NCBI GenBank assembly: GCA_022340305.1
Contig: JAJDOF010000037.1
Span: forward strand, 1-48,086
Source of the DNA: Gammaproteobacteria bacterium
GTDB taxonomy: Bacteria; Pseudomonadota; Gammaproteobacteria; GCA-001735895
Length of the DNA: 48,086 nucleotides
Reading direction: 5' to 3'
Program-made: the position numbers and the translations under genes
In this document: piece after piece, positions 17,810 to 27,379 of the stretch
Layout: every line of letters starts with the position of its first letter
Position numbering within the stretch: position 1 is the stretch's first letter
The notes under the pieces: model-generated
What the model was told of the DNA's origin: nothing
Databases searched by the model: none
Seen by the model: the letters and a program-made list of their open reading frames with translations, nothing else

Positions 17810-19713
17810 TGCGAATCAGTAGCCATTTATTGTTACTGCTGGCGCTTTGCTCATCTGCCTCGAGTTACGCCCTGGACTCGCTCAAGGAGACGCCGTCATT
17901 GCGGGCCCTGGTGCAATCCGGCGAACTACCGGCGGTGGCACAAAGAGTGCCGGAAGATGTGCAGGTGGTTAAGTTGCGAGCGGATCAGTCTCCGGGTGAG
18001 CACGGTGGTCAACTGCGCCTGCTGATGGGCAAGCAAAAAGACATTCGCCAGATGGTGATTTATGGATATGCCCGCCTGATCGGTTACACACCGGAACTGG
18101 ACCTCGAACCGGATTTATTAAAGAGCATCGATGTTGTCGAGGGGCGTATTTTTACGCTGCACTTGCGCAAGGGGCACAGGTGGTCAGACGGGCACCCGTT
18201 TACCAGCGAGGATTTTCGCTACTACTGGGAAGATATCGCCAATAATCCCGAACTCTCAAAGAGCGGTCCGCCGCGCGCACTGGTAATCGACGGCAAACTG
18301 CCGCAGGTCGAATATCCGGATGCGTACACGGTGCGTTACAGCTGGCATGCCCCAAATCCCTATTTTCTCACCGAACTGGCTGGCGCCAGCCCGCTGTATA
18401 TCTATAAACCGGCACATTATCTGCGTCAGTTTCACGCGCGTTACCAAAGCGCAGAGCTGCTCGAAAAAATGGTTGAAGACGAGGGTAAACGCAACTGGAT
18501 GGGTGTGCACGTCAATCGTGATCGACCCTACAAGGCAACCAATCCCGAGCTGCCAACCTTGCAGCCGTGGAAGATCGTCACCTCACCGCCATCACAGCGT
18601 TTCGTTTTCGAGCGCAATCCCTATTACCATCGCGTCGATGAAAACGGGCGCCAGCTGCCCTATATCGATTCGGTTGTGATTGGCATCGCCTCCAGCGGCC
18701 TGGTTCCAGCCAAGACCGGTGCCGGCGAAGCGGACCTGCAGGCACGTTATTTGCGCATGGATAACTACACCTTTCTCAAGTCCACCGCAAAGCGTAACAA
18801 TTTCGATGTGCGCCTGTGGCAGACTGCTAAGGGTGCGCATCTCGCGCTTTATCCGGATCTGAATGCCAATGATGCCGTTTATCGTAAGCTACTGCGTGAT
18901 GTTCGTTTCCGGCGCGCCCTGTCGCTGGCGATAAATCGTTATGAAATCAACCAGGTGGTGTATTTTCGCCTGGTGCAGGCAAGCAATAACACGGTGCTTG
19001 CCGAATCCCCGTTATACAAACCCGAATATCAGAGTGACTGGATTGAATTCGATCTGAAGCATGCCAATCGACTGCTCGACGAACTCGGCCTGCTCGAGCG
19101 TGATGACCGCGGTGTGCGCCTGTTGCCGGATGGTCGTCCACTCGAAATCGTTGTACAGACCGCTGGCGAGAGCACCGAGCAAACCGATGTGCTCGAGTTG
19201 ATACACGATAGCTGGCTCAAGGCGGGCGTCAAGTTGTACAGTGTTCCGTCGACTCGCGAAGTGTTCCGCAATCGAATTTTCTCCGGTGATGCGATCATGT
19301 CGATCTGGAGCGGACTGGAAAATGCGATTCCGACGGCGGAAAATAACCCGATGGCGCTGGCGCCGACGTCCAAGTATCAATACCAGTGGCCACAGTGGGG
19401 CGCCTGGTATGAATCGGGCGGTACCAGCGGCGAGGAGCCGGATTTACCGGCAGCACGCGAGTTGTTGGCGCTGTCCGAACAGTGGTCTCACGCTGACAGC
19501 CATGAAAAGCGAGTTGCAATCTGGCACCGGATGCTGGAAATAAATCGCGATCAGATGTTTACCATTGGTATCGTCAATCACGTTCCGCACCCGGTCGTGG
19601 TCAACAACAATTTACACAATGTTCCACTGACCGGGTTTTACGATATTTCACCCGGTGCTTACTTTGGCATCTACAAACCCGATACCTTCTGGTTCGACGA
19701 GGTCAGGCGCTGA
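17806..19713 (+). CDS. yejA: YejA-like extracellular solute-binding protein (SBP family 5)
   Basis: A periplasmic oligopeptide-binding component of 635 residues including a Sec signal (RISSHLLLLLALCSSASSYA), with cleavage likely before LDS. Family-5 features include a GQLRLLMG opening, TLHLRKGHRWSDGHPFTSEDF and the FRRALSLAINRYEIN block. The start at ATG 17806 forms ATGA with the yejF stop; ATG 17809 is an alternative. In E. coli the equivalent transporter takes up microcin C-like peptides, but the natural ligand here is unknown. The gene overlaps yejB by 1 nt. Confidence 0.93.
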   Translation: MMRISSHLLLLLALCSSASSYALDSLKETPSLRALVQSGELPAVAQRVPEDVQVVKLRADQSPGEHGGQLRLLMGKQKDIRQMVIYGYARLIGYTPELDLEPDLLKSIDVVEGRIFTLHLRKGHRWSDGHPFTSEDFRYYWEDIANNPELSKSGPPRALVIDGKLPQVEYPDAYTVRYSWHAPNPYFLTELAGASPLYIYKPAHYLRQFHARYQSAELLEKMVEDEGKRNWMGVHVNRDRPYKATNPELPTLQPWKIVTSPPSQRFVFERNPYYHRVDENGRQLPYIDSVVIGIASSGLVPAKTGAGEADLQARYLRMDNYTFLKSTAKRNNFDVRLWQTAKGAHLALYPDLNANDAVYRKLLRDVRFRRALSLAINRYEINQVVYFRLVQASNNTVLAESPLYKPEYQSDWIEFDLKHANRLLDELGLLERDDRGVRLLPDGRPLEIVVQTAGESTEQTDVLELIHDSWLKAGVKLYSVPSTREVFRNRIFSGDAIMSIWSGLENAIPTAENNPMALAPTSKYQYQWPQWGAWYESGGTSGEEPDLPAARELLALSEQWSHADSHEKRVAIWHRMLEINRDQMFTIGIVNHVPHPVVVNNNLHNVPLTGFYDISPGAYFGIYKPDTFWFDEVRR

Positions 19714-20711
19714 TGCTGAGTTATCTGATCCGTCGCATTCTAACGATGATTCCCACCCTGCTGATCATCAGCGTGCTGGTGTTTGTCATCATTCAGTTGC
19801 CACCCGGGGATTACCTGGAGAGCCATATCGCCGAACTACAGTCCCAGGGCGAAGCCGTGGATGAACAGAAAATCCAGTTTCTGCGCGAGCAATACGGCCT
19901 CGACAAGCCCATGATCGAGCAGTACTGGTACTGGCTTACAGGTATGTTACAGGGTGATTTCGGTCACTCTTTCGAATATGACCTGCCGGTTACCGAAGTG
20001 GTTGGTGATCGTCTGTTCCTGACCATCATCATCTCCATTGCGACGATACTGTTTACCTGGATGATCGCATTTCCCATCGGCATATACTCGGCCACACACC
20101 AGTATAGCTGGGGTGATTACGGGTTATCCACGCTCGGTTTCCTCGGGCTTGCGACGCCGAATTTTCTGCTTGCACTGGTCATGCTCTATCTCGCCAACGT
20201 TTATTTCGGCACCAGCATCGGCGGCCTGATGGACGCGCAGTACATCGGTCAACCCTGGAGTATGGACAAACTGTTGTCGATACTCGAGCATTTGTGGATT
20301 CCCGTTATCGTTATCGGTACCTCGGGTACCGCCGGTATGATCCGCCGGTTGCGTGCCAACCTGCTCGACGAACTGCAAAAGCAATACGTCACCACCGGTC
20401 GCGCCAAGGGTTTGCCGCCCGGTAAACTGCTGCGCAAATACCCGTTACGGATCGCGCTCAATTTTTTCGTCGCCGACGTTGGTAACCTGTTGCCAACCGT
20501 AATCTCTGGGGCCGAAATCGTTGCCGTGGTGATGTCATTGCCCACTACCGGCCCGATTTTACTGAGTGCCCTGCAAAGCCAGGACATGTACCTGGCCGGC
20601 TCCTTCCTGATGTTCCTGGCAATGCTGACCGTATTCGGCGTGCTGGTATCCGACATAGCGCTTGCGCTGCTCGATCCGCGCATTCGACTCGGCGGGACGG
20701 CAAGCAAATGA
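19713..20711 (+). CDS. yejB: YejB-like ABC transporter permease
   Basis: A 332-residue inner-membrane permease. It opens with MLSYLIRRILTMIPTLLIISVLVFVI, the typical N terminus of the DppB/YejB class, and has about six membrane segments. The cytoplasmic EAA-like loop, which docks the ATPase, is near RANLLDELQKQYVTTGRAKGL. It is longer than generic DppB because of the extra periplasmic loop after helix 1 (EAVDEQKIQFLREQYGLDKP), as expected in YejB. It overlaps yejA by 1 nt and yejE by 4 nt, which points to coupled translation. Confidence 0.94.
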   Translation: MLSYLIRRILTMIPTLLIISVLVFVIIQLPPGDYLESHIAELQSQGEAVDEQKIQFLREQYGLDKPMIEQYWYWLTGMLQGDFGHSFEYDLPVTEVVGDRLFLTIIISIATILFTWMIAFPIGIYSATHQYSWGDYGLSTLGFLGLATPNFLLALVMLYLANVYFGTSIGGLMDAQYIGQPWSMDKLLSILEHLWIPVIVIGTSGTAGMIRRLRANLLDELQKQYVTTGRAKGLPPGKLLRKYPLRIALNFFVADVGNLLPTVISGAEIVAVVMSLPTTGPILLSALQSQDMYLAGSFLMFLAMLTVFGVLVSDIALALLDPRIRLGGTASK

Positions 20712-21856
20712 ATCGCGCTCACTTTGTTTCGCAGGAAGCCTTCAATCCGCATTCGATTGAAGCACTGACGCCGGCTCAGGAAAAGTATTACATGGCGTCG
20801 CAGTGGAAGTTGATGTGGTGGAAACTGAAACGCCATCGCCTCGCGGTAATCTGCGGCGTTATTCTGGCATTAAACTATGCCACCATCCTGTTCAGTGAAG
20901 TCATCGCGCCCTATGATTTGCACACGCGTAACACCGACTACATTTATTCACCACCCCAGTCGGTACATTTGTTTCACCAGGGCGAATTCATCGGTCCCTT
21001 CGTTTACGGTCGAAGCTACGAGCTCGATCTGGAAATACTCAAGCGAAACTACCCGGAGAACAAGAATGACGTGCAGCCATTGCGATTTTTCTGCGCCGGT
21101 GACCAGTATCGTTTTTGGGGCCTGTTCGAAGCGAGTTTCCACCTGGTGTGCCCGCCCGATAACGGCACCTTTTTTCTGCTCGGCACCGATCGCCTCGGGC
21201 GCGACATGTTTTCCCGCATTACCTATGGGGCGCGAATTTCACTGACCATCGGGCTGGTGGGAATCATCATCAGTTTTGCCCTCGGTATCGTCATTGGCGG
21301 GCTTGCCGGCTATTACGGTGGCTGGGTCGATGCCTCGGTACAACGCATGATCGAGGTGATCCGTTCGTTTCCGGAGTTGCCGCTGTGGATGGCGCTGTCG
21401 GCCGTGTTGCCGGTGAACTGGAGTCCGATTCTGATCTTTTTCGGCATCACGGTGATCCTCGCTTTGCTCGACTGGACCGGGCTTGCACGTGCGGTTCGCT
21501 CCAAACTGTTGTCGCTGCGTGAAGAGGATTACTGTGCCGCCGCCGAATTAATGGGTGCAAAGCCGAGCCGTATCATTGGCCGGCATCTGCTGCCCGGCTT
21601 CATGAGTCACCTGATCGCATCGGCTACTCTGTCGGTGCCGGCAATGATACTCGGCGAAACGGCCCTCAGTTTTCTCGGGCTGGGACTGCGACCCCCGGTT
21701 ACCAGCTGGGGGGTGTTACTGAACGAAGCGCAAAACATCAATGTGGTGGCCCTTTATCCCTGGTTGCTGTACCCGGTAGTGCCGGTAATCCTGGTTATCC
21801 TCACCTTCAACTTTTTTGGCGACGGATTGCGCGACGCAGCCGATCCCTACAAGTAA
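20708..21856 (+). CDS. yejE: YejE-like ABC transporter permease
   Basis: A 382-residue second permease of the same importer. A cytoplasmic N-terminal extension is followed by a hydrophobic helix (LAVICGVILALNYATILFSEVI) and a large periplasmic segment, then by the conserved FFLLGTDRLGRDMFSRITYG block of DppC/YejE proteins. The EAA-like loop lies at EEDYCAAAELMGAKPSRIIG. It ends with FNFFGDGLRDAADPYK, a very conserved tail. The methyltransferase gene starts 3 nt after the stop. Confidence 0.94.
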   Translation: MNRAHFVSQEAFNPHSIEALTPAQEKYYMASQWKLMWWKLKRHRLAVICGVILALNYATILFSEVIAPYDLHTRNTDYIYSPPQSVHLFHQGEFIGPFVYGRSYELDLEILKRNYPENKNDVQPLRFFCAGDQYRFWGLFEASFHLVCPPDNGTFFLLGTDRLGRDMFSRITYGARISLTIGLVGIIISFALGIVIGGLAGYYGGWVDASVQRMIEVIRSFPELPLWMALSAVLPVNWSPILIFFGITVILALLDWTGLARAVRSKLLSLREEDYCAAAELMGAKPSRIIGRHLLPGFMSHLIASATLSVPAMILGETALSFLGLGLRPPVTSWGVLLNEAQNINVVALYPWLLYPVVPVILVILTFNFFGDGLRDAADPYK

Positions 21857-21859
21857 TTG

Positions 21860-22738
21860 ATGACGTCCCGATTTTTGCGGCGCGAGGTCTGCCCGCTGTG
21901 TGGGTCGAAGTCGCAGCAGTTGCTCTGTGATCTCGGCTTCGATGAAGCACCCCTGGCAGCATTCCTCGAAGGCTTCTATGGTGGACGGCTGGCGCCCGCC
22001 GAGCTCGCCGGCGGCCGCTATCGAATAGCGCGCTGCGCTGAATGCAGCTTTATTTTCCAGGACAGGATCCTGGACACCGCCGGTATGCAGCGCCTGTACC
22101 AGGATTGGGTTGACCAGGCGGGTAGCCTGCAAAAGAAACGCAGCGCGCCGGCGCAACGTTTCCGCCAGTACGCGGGGCAGGTAACGACCCTTATGCGGTT
22201 ATTTGACAAACCCCCGCAACAAACGCGGGTGCTCGACTATGGAATGGGATGGGGATACTGGTGCCGCATGGTACAGGCGCACGGATTTGAGGTTCGCGGT
22301 TACGAGCTATCGGCGTTACGCCGCGATCATGCACAGCGACTTGGGGTGCCGGTTGTGGACAAGCTGGAGCAGGCTGACGGCAAATTCGATTTTATCTATG
22401 CCAACCAGGTATTCGAGCACTTGCCCGATCCACGGCAGGCGTTGCAGGAACTGTGTCGATGTCTGCCTGCCGATGGCATCGTTTACCTGCGCGTGCCTGA
22501 CGGTCGCGATGTGGTTCGGCGCCTGCGCCGGCACGGTTGGTCCCCCGGCCTGGACGCGATTCACCCACTCGAGCATATCAACTGCTTCACCCGTGCGACG
22601 CTGATACAACTGGCGGCCAGTGTCGGATTACGGCCGTACCAGCCGCCGCTGCGTCTCGAATGGGGCAACCTCTGCGGTGGAATACGACGTGAAATTACGG
22701 ATCGGTGGTTTACCACTCACCTGATGTTCCGGCGCTGA
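21860..22738 (+). CDS. class I SAM-dependent methyltransferase with N-terminal zinc-binding motif
   Basis: A 292-residue cytoplasmic protein. An N-terminal zinc-binding set, CPLCGS and CAEC, precedes the SAM-binding loop (VLDYGMGWGYW) and the acidic strand end. FIYANQVFEHLPDPRQAL is typical of Methyltransf_23-type enzymes. The Cys-rich N terminus recalls sugar C-methyltransferases and other glycan-modifying methyltransferases. The start is ATG 21860; TTG 21857 is possible. It follows yejE directly and converges on the ABC protein gene with a 16-nt gap. The substrate is unknown, but proximity to the glycan locus suggests a sugar or lipid-linked acceptor. Confidence 0.82.
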   Translation: MTSRFLRREVCPLCGSKSQQLLCDLGFDEAPLAAFLEGFYGGRLAPAELAGGRYRIARCAECSFIFQDRILDTAGMQRLYQDWVDQAGSLQKKRSAPAQRFRQYAGQVTTLMRLFDKPPQQTRVLDYGMGWGYWCRMVQAHGFEVRGYELSALRRDHAQRLGVPVVDKLEQADGKFDFIYANQVFEHLPDPRQALQELCRCLPADGIVYLRVPDGRDVVRRLRRHGWSPGLDAIHPLEHINCFTRATLIQLAASVGLRPYQPPLRLEWGNLCGGIRREITDRWFTTHLMFRR

Positions 22739-22754
22739 ACGCCTGCATCCCGGG

Positions 22755-25388
22755 TCAGGCGGTATCGAGTAAATGCTGGAAGTGTTCGTTGCTTTGCTGC
22801 ATGGCGGAAAAAGGGCCCTTGTCGAGCAATTTGCCGCGCTCCATCACCATGACCGTTTCAAACTGTTCTGCGAGTTGCACCCGACCCAGTACCCACAAAA
22901 TACCGCGCTCGCGCATGGTGCTGCGTACGTTATCGATCAGGCGGCGCTCGCTCGATGGATCGAGACTGGCAAGGGCCTCGTTCACAATCAGCAGGTCCGG
23001 TGCCTTCATCAGCGCCCGTGCGAGGCCGAGTTTCTGGCGTTGAACCGACGACAGGCGGCCACCGGCTACGCCCACTTCGTAGCGCAGGCCCGCTTCGATT
23101 ATGTCGTTGCGCAGGCCCAGCGAGTTGACCACATCGGCAATCAGGTTGTTAATCTTTTGCTGGGCATGTGCCTGCCCGTAGGCGAGCTTGCCGAACAGGA
23201 TATTGTCCTGGATCGTGATGCGCGGGTTATAGCTGTCCTCTTCGAAAAATTCGATTCCAAGATCCTCGGTTTGCGCAATTTCCCTGATCTTCACACGTGC
23301 CTGCAGAATGCTCTGCTGAATCGGATTGGTGATCAGACCCAGGCGATGGCGCGCCACCACCAGTTTGAATGGCAGTGAAATTAATCGGCGCTTGTCTTCA
23401 TCGGGCAGATTTTCGATGCCGTTCTGTCGCGAATGCTGTAGCAGCTTGTTGAAGCCGGGGAGGTCGTCGGCATTGATGAAGCTGAACTGCTCGAACAATT
23501 CGCTGTCTGGTTCCACGTCGGAGAACAGATCAAGCATGATTCCGGCAATCTGTAGTCCTGCACTGAGAAACTCGTCGTTGAGGCCATATTCGATCAGCAC
23601 GTTCTGTATCACTGGTTTATTGATCAGCTGCTCGACATCGACGGCCTCGTCGTACACCGTGCCGAACAAGAGATTCTCCGACACGGTCATGTTGAGATTG
23701 TATTTTTCATGGTCGAATGGCTCGACCAGGCGTTCGATCTCCGGTTCGCGGAACCTGTCGCGCAATTGTTTGCGCGCTTCCATGATGCGTTCGGCGAGAT
23801 CGAGATCAGCCGATTGCTGCACGTAGGAAAGAAGCCCGAACTGGTAAATTTCTTCGTCCAGTTCGACCATTTGCAAAATCTCGATAATCCTTGATTTCAT
23901 CTGCTCATCATCCTTGCAACCGATTGCCTGGTAGTCGATCCAGTCATCGTCATAGCGATCAGGGGAGTTACCCGATTTCTTTGCCAGTACGCGTTCTTGC
24001 AGGATGTCCTTGTGCGTATCCGCGTTGTCATGACTTACCGCGGTATGCTTGAGCGCGTAACAGATGTTGTCGTAAACCGTGCCGTTGAACATGAACACCG
24101 CGGGCCCGACATAGCCGATGCGCCGACCGATGATCGCCTCCGGCATGACATCCATTTTTTGATCGCCAATGGTTAAGCTGCCTGAACTTGGATTGATCAG
24201 GCGCGACATCAGGAAAGCGAGCTCTTCCTTGCCACTGTTGCCGAGGCCGACGGCGGCGCAGTGTTGATCCATCGGGAACTTGAAGCTGGTGCCATCGATG
24301 CTGTAATAGAGTCCGTCTTCGGAGTAGCGCAGGTTATTCGCGTGAATTTCGCGGGCGGGTAAATCGAGTGTATCCGGTCGCTGATCGATGATGTCGGTAT
24401 CGAGCAGGTTGAGGGGATTGAACTGTTGAATTACCTGGCTGTACTTGACGCGCATGTCTTCCATGCGCTGGTAGTAGCGCAACAATTCCTTCCACGGACC
24501 CGACAGATCCTTGTAGGCCACCAGCACCGCGACCATGGAACCGATGGAGAGATCGCCGCGTAACACGAAGTAACCGCCGACCGAATAAAAGAAAAACGGT
24601 GTCAGCTGGGCAATGAAATTGTTGAGAAACTTGATAAAAAATTTACGTTTGTAAATGGCGAAACGAATCAGGTAAATCTGCCCCAGCCGCTGGCTGATGT
24701 GCGCACGCTCATAGTGGCTGGTGTCGTTGGCATGCACGTCGTCGATGCCGGAGATGGTTTCGCCGATGCGCCCCGATAAATTACGCGCCACCGCGACCCG
24801 TTCCTTGGACAACTGGTTGACGCGCTTTTGCAGTTGCGGAATGACGTAGAGCTGGAATGGATACAGTGCGATGGCGGCGCAGCCGAGGAATATATCCTGC
24901 TGAAAAATGAAAAACAGATAAGTCAGCAAGGTGCCGCCCTGGAATACCGGCAGGGTGAAAGACTCGCCGATAAATTCCCCGAGAGGCTCGGTTTCGGCGG
25001 TGATCATCGGGATCAGTTCGCCCGAGGATACGCGTTTGAAATGTGGCATCGGGAACAGCAGTATGCGCTGGTACAGCTCATACCTGAGTCGGCGCAGCAA
25101 GTGTTCGCCAAGCGATCCACGGTACACGTTCAACAGGTATTTCAGTCCGCCACTGCAGGCCACCACCAGCAGGAAAGCACAACTGAGTACGATCAGGACA
25201 TCAAGGCGGTCGAGCTGGAAACCGAAAATTGACTCGGGTATATCCATGCCTTCGAGCAGATTGATGATTTTCTTGGGCAATTCGAGGGTGATGTAGACCA
25301 ACGGTAATGACGCCAGTGACAGCAGTACCAGCAAAATCTGGTCGCGCCTGCTGTGAATCAGGATGTATTTGAAGAGCGATGGTTCCAT
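22755..25388 (-). CDS. unusual ABC exporter-like protein with degenerate, expanded ATPase domain
   Basis: An 877-residue protein. Residues 1-340 form an exporter-type transmembrane domain of about six helices. Residues 350-877 form an ABC ATPase domain about twice the normal 240 residues. Its motifs are all altered: Walker A is GLGNSGKE (381-388), with Glu for the usual Ser/Thr; the Q-loop glutamine is missing in GYVGPAVF; the signature is LSSVQ (779-783) instead of LSGGQ; Walker B is LLIVNE (799-804), with Asn for Asp; and the H-loop histidine is absent in WVLGR. Three similar segments (TVYDNICYA, TVSENLLFG, TIQDNILFG) suggest repeats within the helical subdomain. ATG 25388 is preferred; an upstream extension is unlikely. 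It probably exports or flips a lipid-linked product, but ATP hydrolysis is doubtful. Confidence 0.85.
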   Translation of the reverse strand: MEPSLFKYILIHSRRDQILLVLLSLASLPLVYITLELPKKIINLLEGMDIPESIFGFQLDRLDVLIVLSCAFLLVVACSGGLKYLLNVYRGSLGEHLLRRLRYELYQRILLFPMPHFKRVSSGELIPMITAETEPLGEFIGESFTLPVFQGGTLLTYLFFIFQQDIFLGCAAIALYPFQLYVIPQLQKRVNQLSKERVAVARNLSGRIGETISGIDDVHANDTSHYERAHISQRLGQIYLIRFAIYKRKFFIKFLNNFIAQLTPFFFYSVGGYFVLRGDLSIGSMVAVLVAYKDLSGPWKELLRYYQRMEDMRVKYSQVIQQFNPLNLLDTDIIDQRPDTLDLPAREIHANNLRYSEDGLYYSIDGTSFKFPMDQHCAAVGLGNSGKEELAFLMSRLINPSSGSLTIGDQKMDVMPEAIIGRRIGYVGPAVFMFNGTVYDNICYALKHTAVSHDNADTHKDILQERVLAKKSGNSPDRYDDDWIDYQAIGCKDDEQMKSRIIEILQMVELDEEIYQFGLLSYVQQSADLDLAERIMEARKQLRDRFREPEIERLVEPFDHEKYNLNMTVSENLLFGTVYDEAVDVEQLINKPVIQNVLIEYGLNDEFLSAGLQIAGIMLDLFSDVEPDSELFEQFSFINADDLPGFNKLLQHSRQNGIENLPDEDKRRLISLPFKLVVARHRLGLITNPIQQSILQARVKIREIAQTEDLGIEFFEEDSYNPRITIQDNILFGKLAYGQAHAQQKINNLIADVVNSLGLRNDIIEAGLRYEVGVAGGRLSSVQRQKLGLARALMKAPDLLIVNEALASLDPSSERRLIDNVRSTMRERGILWVLGRVQLAEQFETVMVMERGKLLDKGPFSAMQQSNEHFQHLLDTA

Positions 25389-25504
25389 GTGATTCCGGTT
25401 TCTGTTTTGCCAGTTGAGCGTTGTCGCCCTGCCTGACCCCGCTAGTATGGCATGCCGCGCCGGTGTACTATCGCGCATCGTTCGATTTATATCAAATACA
25501 GCTT

Positions 25505-26749
25505 ATGCCGCCCAGGCTTGCAATTGTCCTGAAGGGATACCCCCGACTGTCTGAAACTTTTGTTGCCCAGGAAATCCTGGCGCTGGAACAGCGTGGCATC
25601 GACTTGTGTATCTTTTCGTTGCGCCATCCATACGATCCGGCCAGCCACCCGATACATGCCGAGATCAAGGCGCGAGTGCACTACCTGCCTGAATATGTGC
25701 ATGACGCTCCGGGGCGGGTGGCAGCTGCTGCGCTACGCCTGTGCTGGAAGGCCGGGTTCTGGCGCGCACTGGCGAGCTTCGCAGTCGACTTATGGTATGA
25801 GCCGACGCGCAGTCGTGTACGACGTTTTGCCCAGGCCCTGGTAATGGCGCAGGAAATGCCGCGCACGGTTCAACACTATTACGCCCACTTCATGCACACC
25901 CCGACGTCGGTATGCTTGTACGCCAGCATCATCAATCGACAGTCGTTCAGCATTTCCGCGCATGCCAAGGATATCTGGACCATTCCCGAGCGGGAAATAC
26001 GCAAGAAACTGTCGGCTAGCGACTGGGTAGTCACCTGTACCGCCAATAATGCTAGATTCCTGGCTGGCCTGGCGGCGACGCCTGACAAGGTGACCCTGCT
26101 ATATCACGGTCTCGACTTCACCCGCTTCGATCAAAACCCGGAGCCAGCCGCGGTGCGCGACGGTAGCGATGCGCAGAACCCCGTGCGCCTGATCAGCGTG
26201 GGTCGCGCCGTGGACAAAAAGGGATATGAAATTCTGCTGGCGGCGCTTGTCGAATTGCCACCGACCCTATGCTGGCAGTTCAGCCACATCGGTGGCGGCG
26301 AATTGCTCGAATCCCTGCAACAGGTGGCGCGCGAGCTGGGCCTGGCCGAGCGTATCCAGTGGCTGGGGGCGCTGCCCCAGGCGCAGGTGCTGACGCAATA
26401 TCGAGCTGCCGACCTGTTTGTGTTACCGAGTAAGATTTCGGCCGATGGCGATCGCGATGGCCTGCCGAACGTATTGATGGAAGCGCAAAGCCAGCGGCTG
26501 GCCTGCCTGTCGAGTCGTATTTCGGGTATCCCGGAATTAATTATCCATGGTGAGACCGGCTGGCTGGTCGAGCAAAAAAATAGTCACGAGCTCGCTGATG
26601 CAATGCGTCGACTGATTAGCGACCCCGGGTTGCGCGCGCGACTGGGGCAGGCCGGATTCGAGCGCGTACGCAGTGAATTCTCCATGCAGGGCGGTATCGA
26701 CAAGCTGATGCAGCGCCTCGACAAGTCCCTGGGTGGGCAGCGGCGATGA
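25505..26749 (+). CDS. family 4-type glycosyltransferase (WcaL-like)
   Basis: A 414-residue GT-B fold enzyme that moves a sugar from a nucleotide sugar to a glycan or lipid acceptor at the cytoplasmic membrane face. The N-terminal domain opens with LAIVLKGYPRLSETFVAQEI, typical of colanic-acid-type transferases. The C-terminal domain has SVGRAVDKKGYEILL and the donor-binding E-x7-E region in DGDRDGLPNVLMEAQ. ATG 25505 matches the family start; an upstream extension to 25421 would overlap the divergent promoter region. It overlaps the phosphatase gene by 4 nt. Donor and acceptor are unknown. Confidence 0.9.
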   Translation: MPPRLAIVLKGYPRLSETFVAQEILALEQRGIDLCIFSLRHPYDPASHPIHAEIKARVHYLPEYVHDAPGRVAAAALRLCWKAGFWRALASFAVDLWYEPTRSRVRRFAQALVMAQEMPRTVQHYYAHFMHTPTSVCLYASIINRQSFSISAHAKDIWTIPEREIRKKLSASDWVVTCTANNARFLAGLAATPDKVTLLYHGLDFTRFDQNPEPAAVRDGSDAQNPVRLISVGRAVDKKGYEILLAALVELPPTLCWQFSHIGGGELLESLQQVARELGLAERIQWLGALPQAQVLTQYRAADLFVLPSKISADGDRDGLPNVLMEAQSQRLACLSSRISGIPELIIHGETGWLVEQKNSHELADAMRRLISDPGLRARLGQAGFERVRSEFSMQGGIDKLMQRLDKSLGGQRR

Positions 26750-27333
26750 CACGGCTTGCGCTGATCCGCCACGGTATCACCGACTGGAATTTGCAGAAAC
26801 GCATACAGGGACGTATCGACCAGCCGCTGAACGAGTCTGGCCGCCACACATTGCGGACGCTGAAACTGCCGTCCGAGTTTCGTGAAGATCGCTGGTATTG
26901 CAGCCCGCTGCAAAGGGCCCTGGAAACGGCCGAAATACTAGGCCTCAACTACTGCATCGAACCCGCGTTGATCGAAATGCATTGGGGTGACTGGGAAGGG
27001 GAGGTGCTTAAACCCTTGCGTAAACAGCTCGGCGACGAGATGCGCGACAACGAGCGGCGCGGTCTCGATTTCTGTCCGCCTGGCGGCGAAAGCCCGCGCC
27101 AGGTCCAGGCGCGGTTGCAGCCCTGGTTATGCGAACTTGCCATGTCGGGTGAAAATGCCGGCGCCGTGGTACACAAGGGCATTATCCGTTGTGTTTATGC
27201 GCTGGCCTGCAACTGGGACATGCGCGGCGAGTCGCCGGTGGATTTTGCCTGGGATGCAATCCACCTGTTTGAGCTGGATGCGAAGGGCCTGCTCCTCGAT
27301 CAATACCGCGCGGTCGCCCTGCTGAAATCCTGA
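26746..27333 (+). CDS. histidine phosphatase family protein
   Basis: A 195-residue cytoplasmic phosphatase of the phosphoglycerate-mutase-like fold. The signature LIRHGITDWN contains the catalytic H9. Further conserved residues are R in SPLQRALETAEIL, E in EMHWGDWEGEVL and the second histidine in AVVHKGIIRCV. Translation is coupled to the glycosyltransferase by an ATGA overlap, which suggests a sugar- or lipid-phosphate substrate in glycan assembly. CobC-like and GpmB-like roles are alternatives, but no cobalamin genes are present. Confidence 0.9.
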   Translation: MTRLALIRHGITDWNLQKRIQGRIDQPLNESGRHTLRTLKLPSEFREDRWYCSPLQRALETAEILGLNYCIEPALIEMHWGDWEGEVLKPLRKQLGDEMRDNERRGLDFCPPGGESPRQVQARLQPWLCELAMSGENAGAVVHKGIIRCVYALACNWDMRGESPVDFAWDAIHLFELDAKGLLLDQYRAVALLKS

Positions 27334-27379
27334 AGCCAAAAGGTCGCTGTTGGGCGATGGGGCAACAACGGGGTTATGG

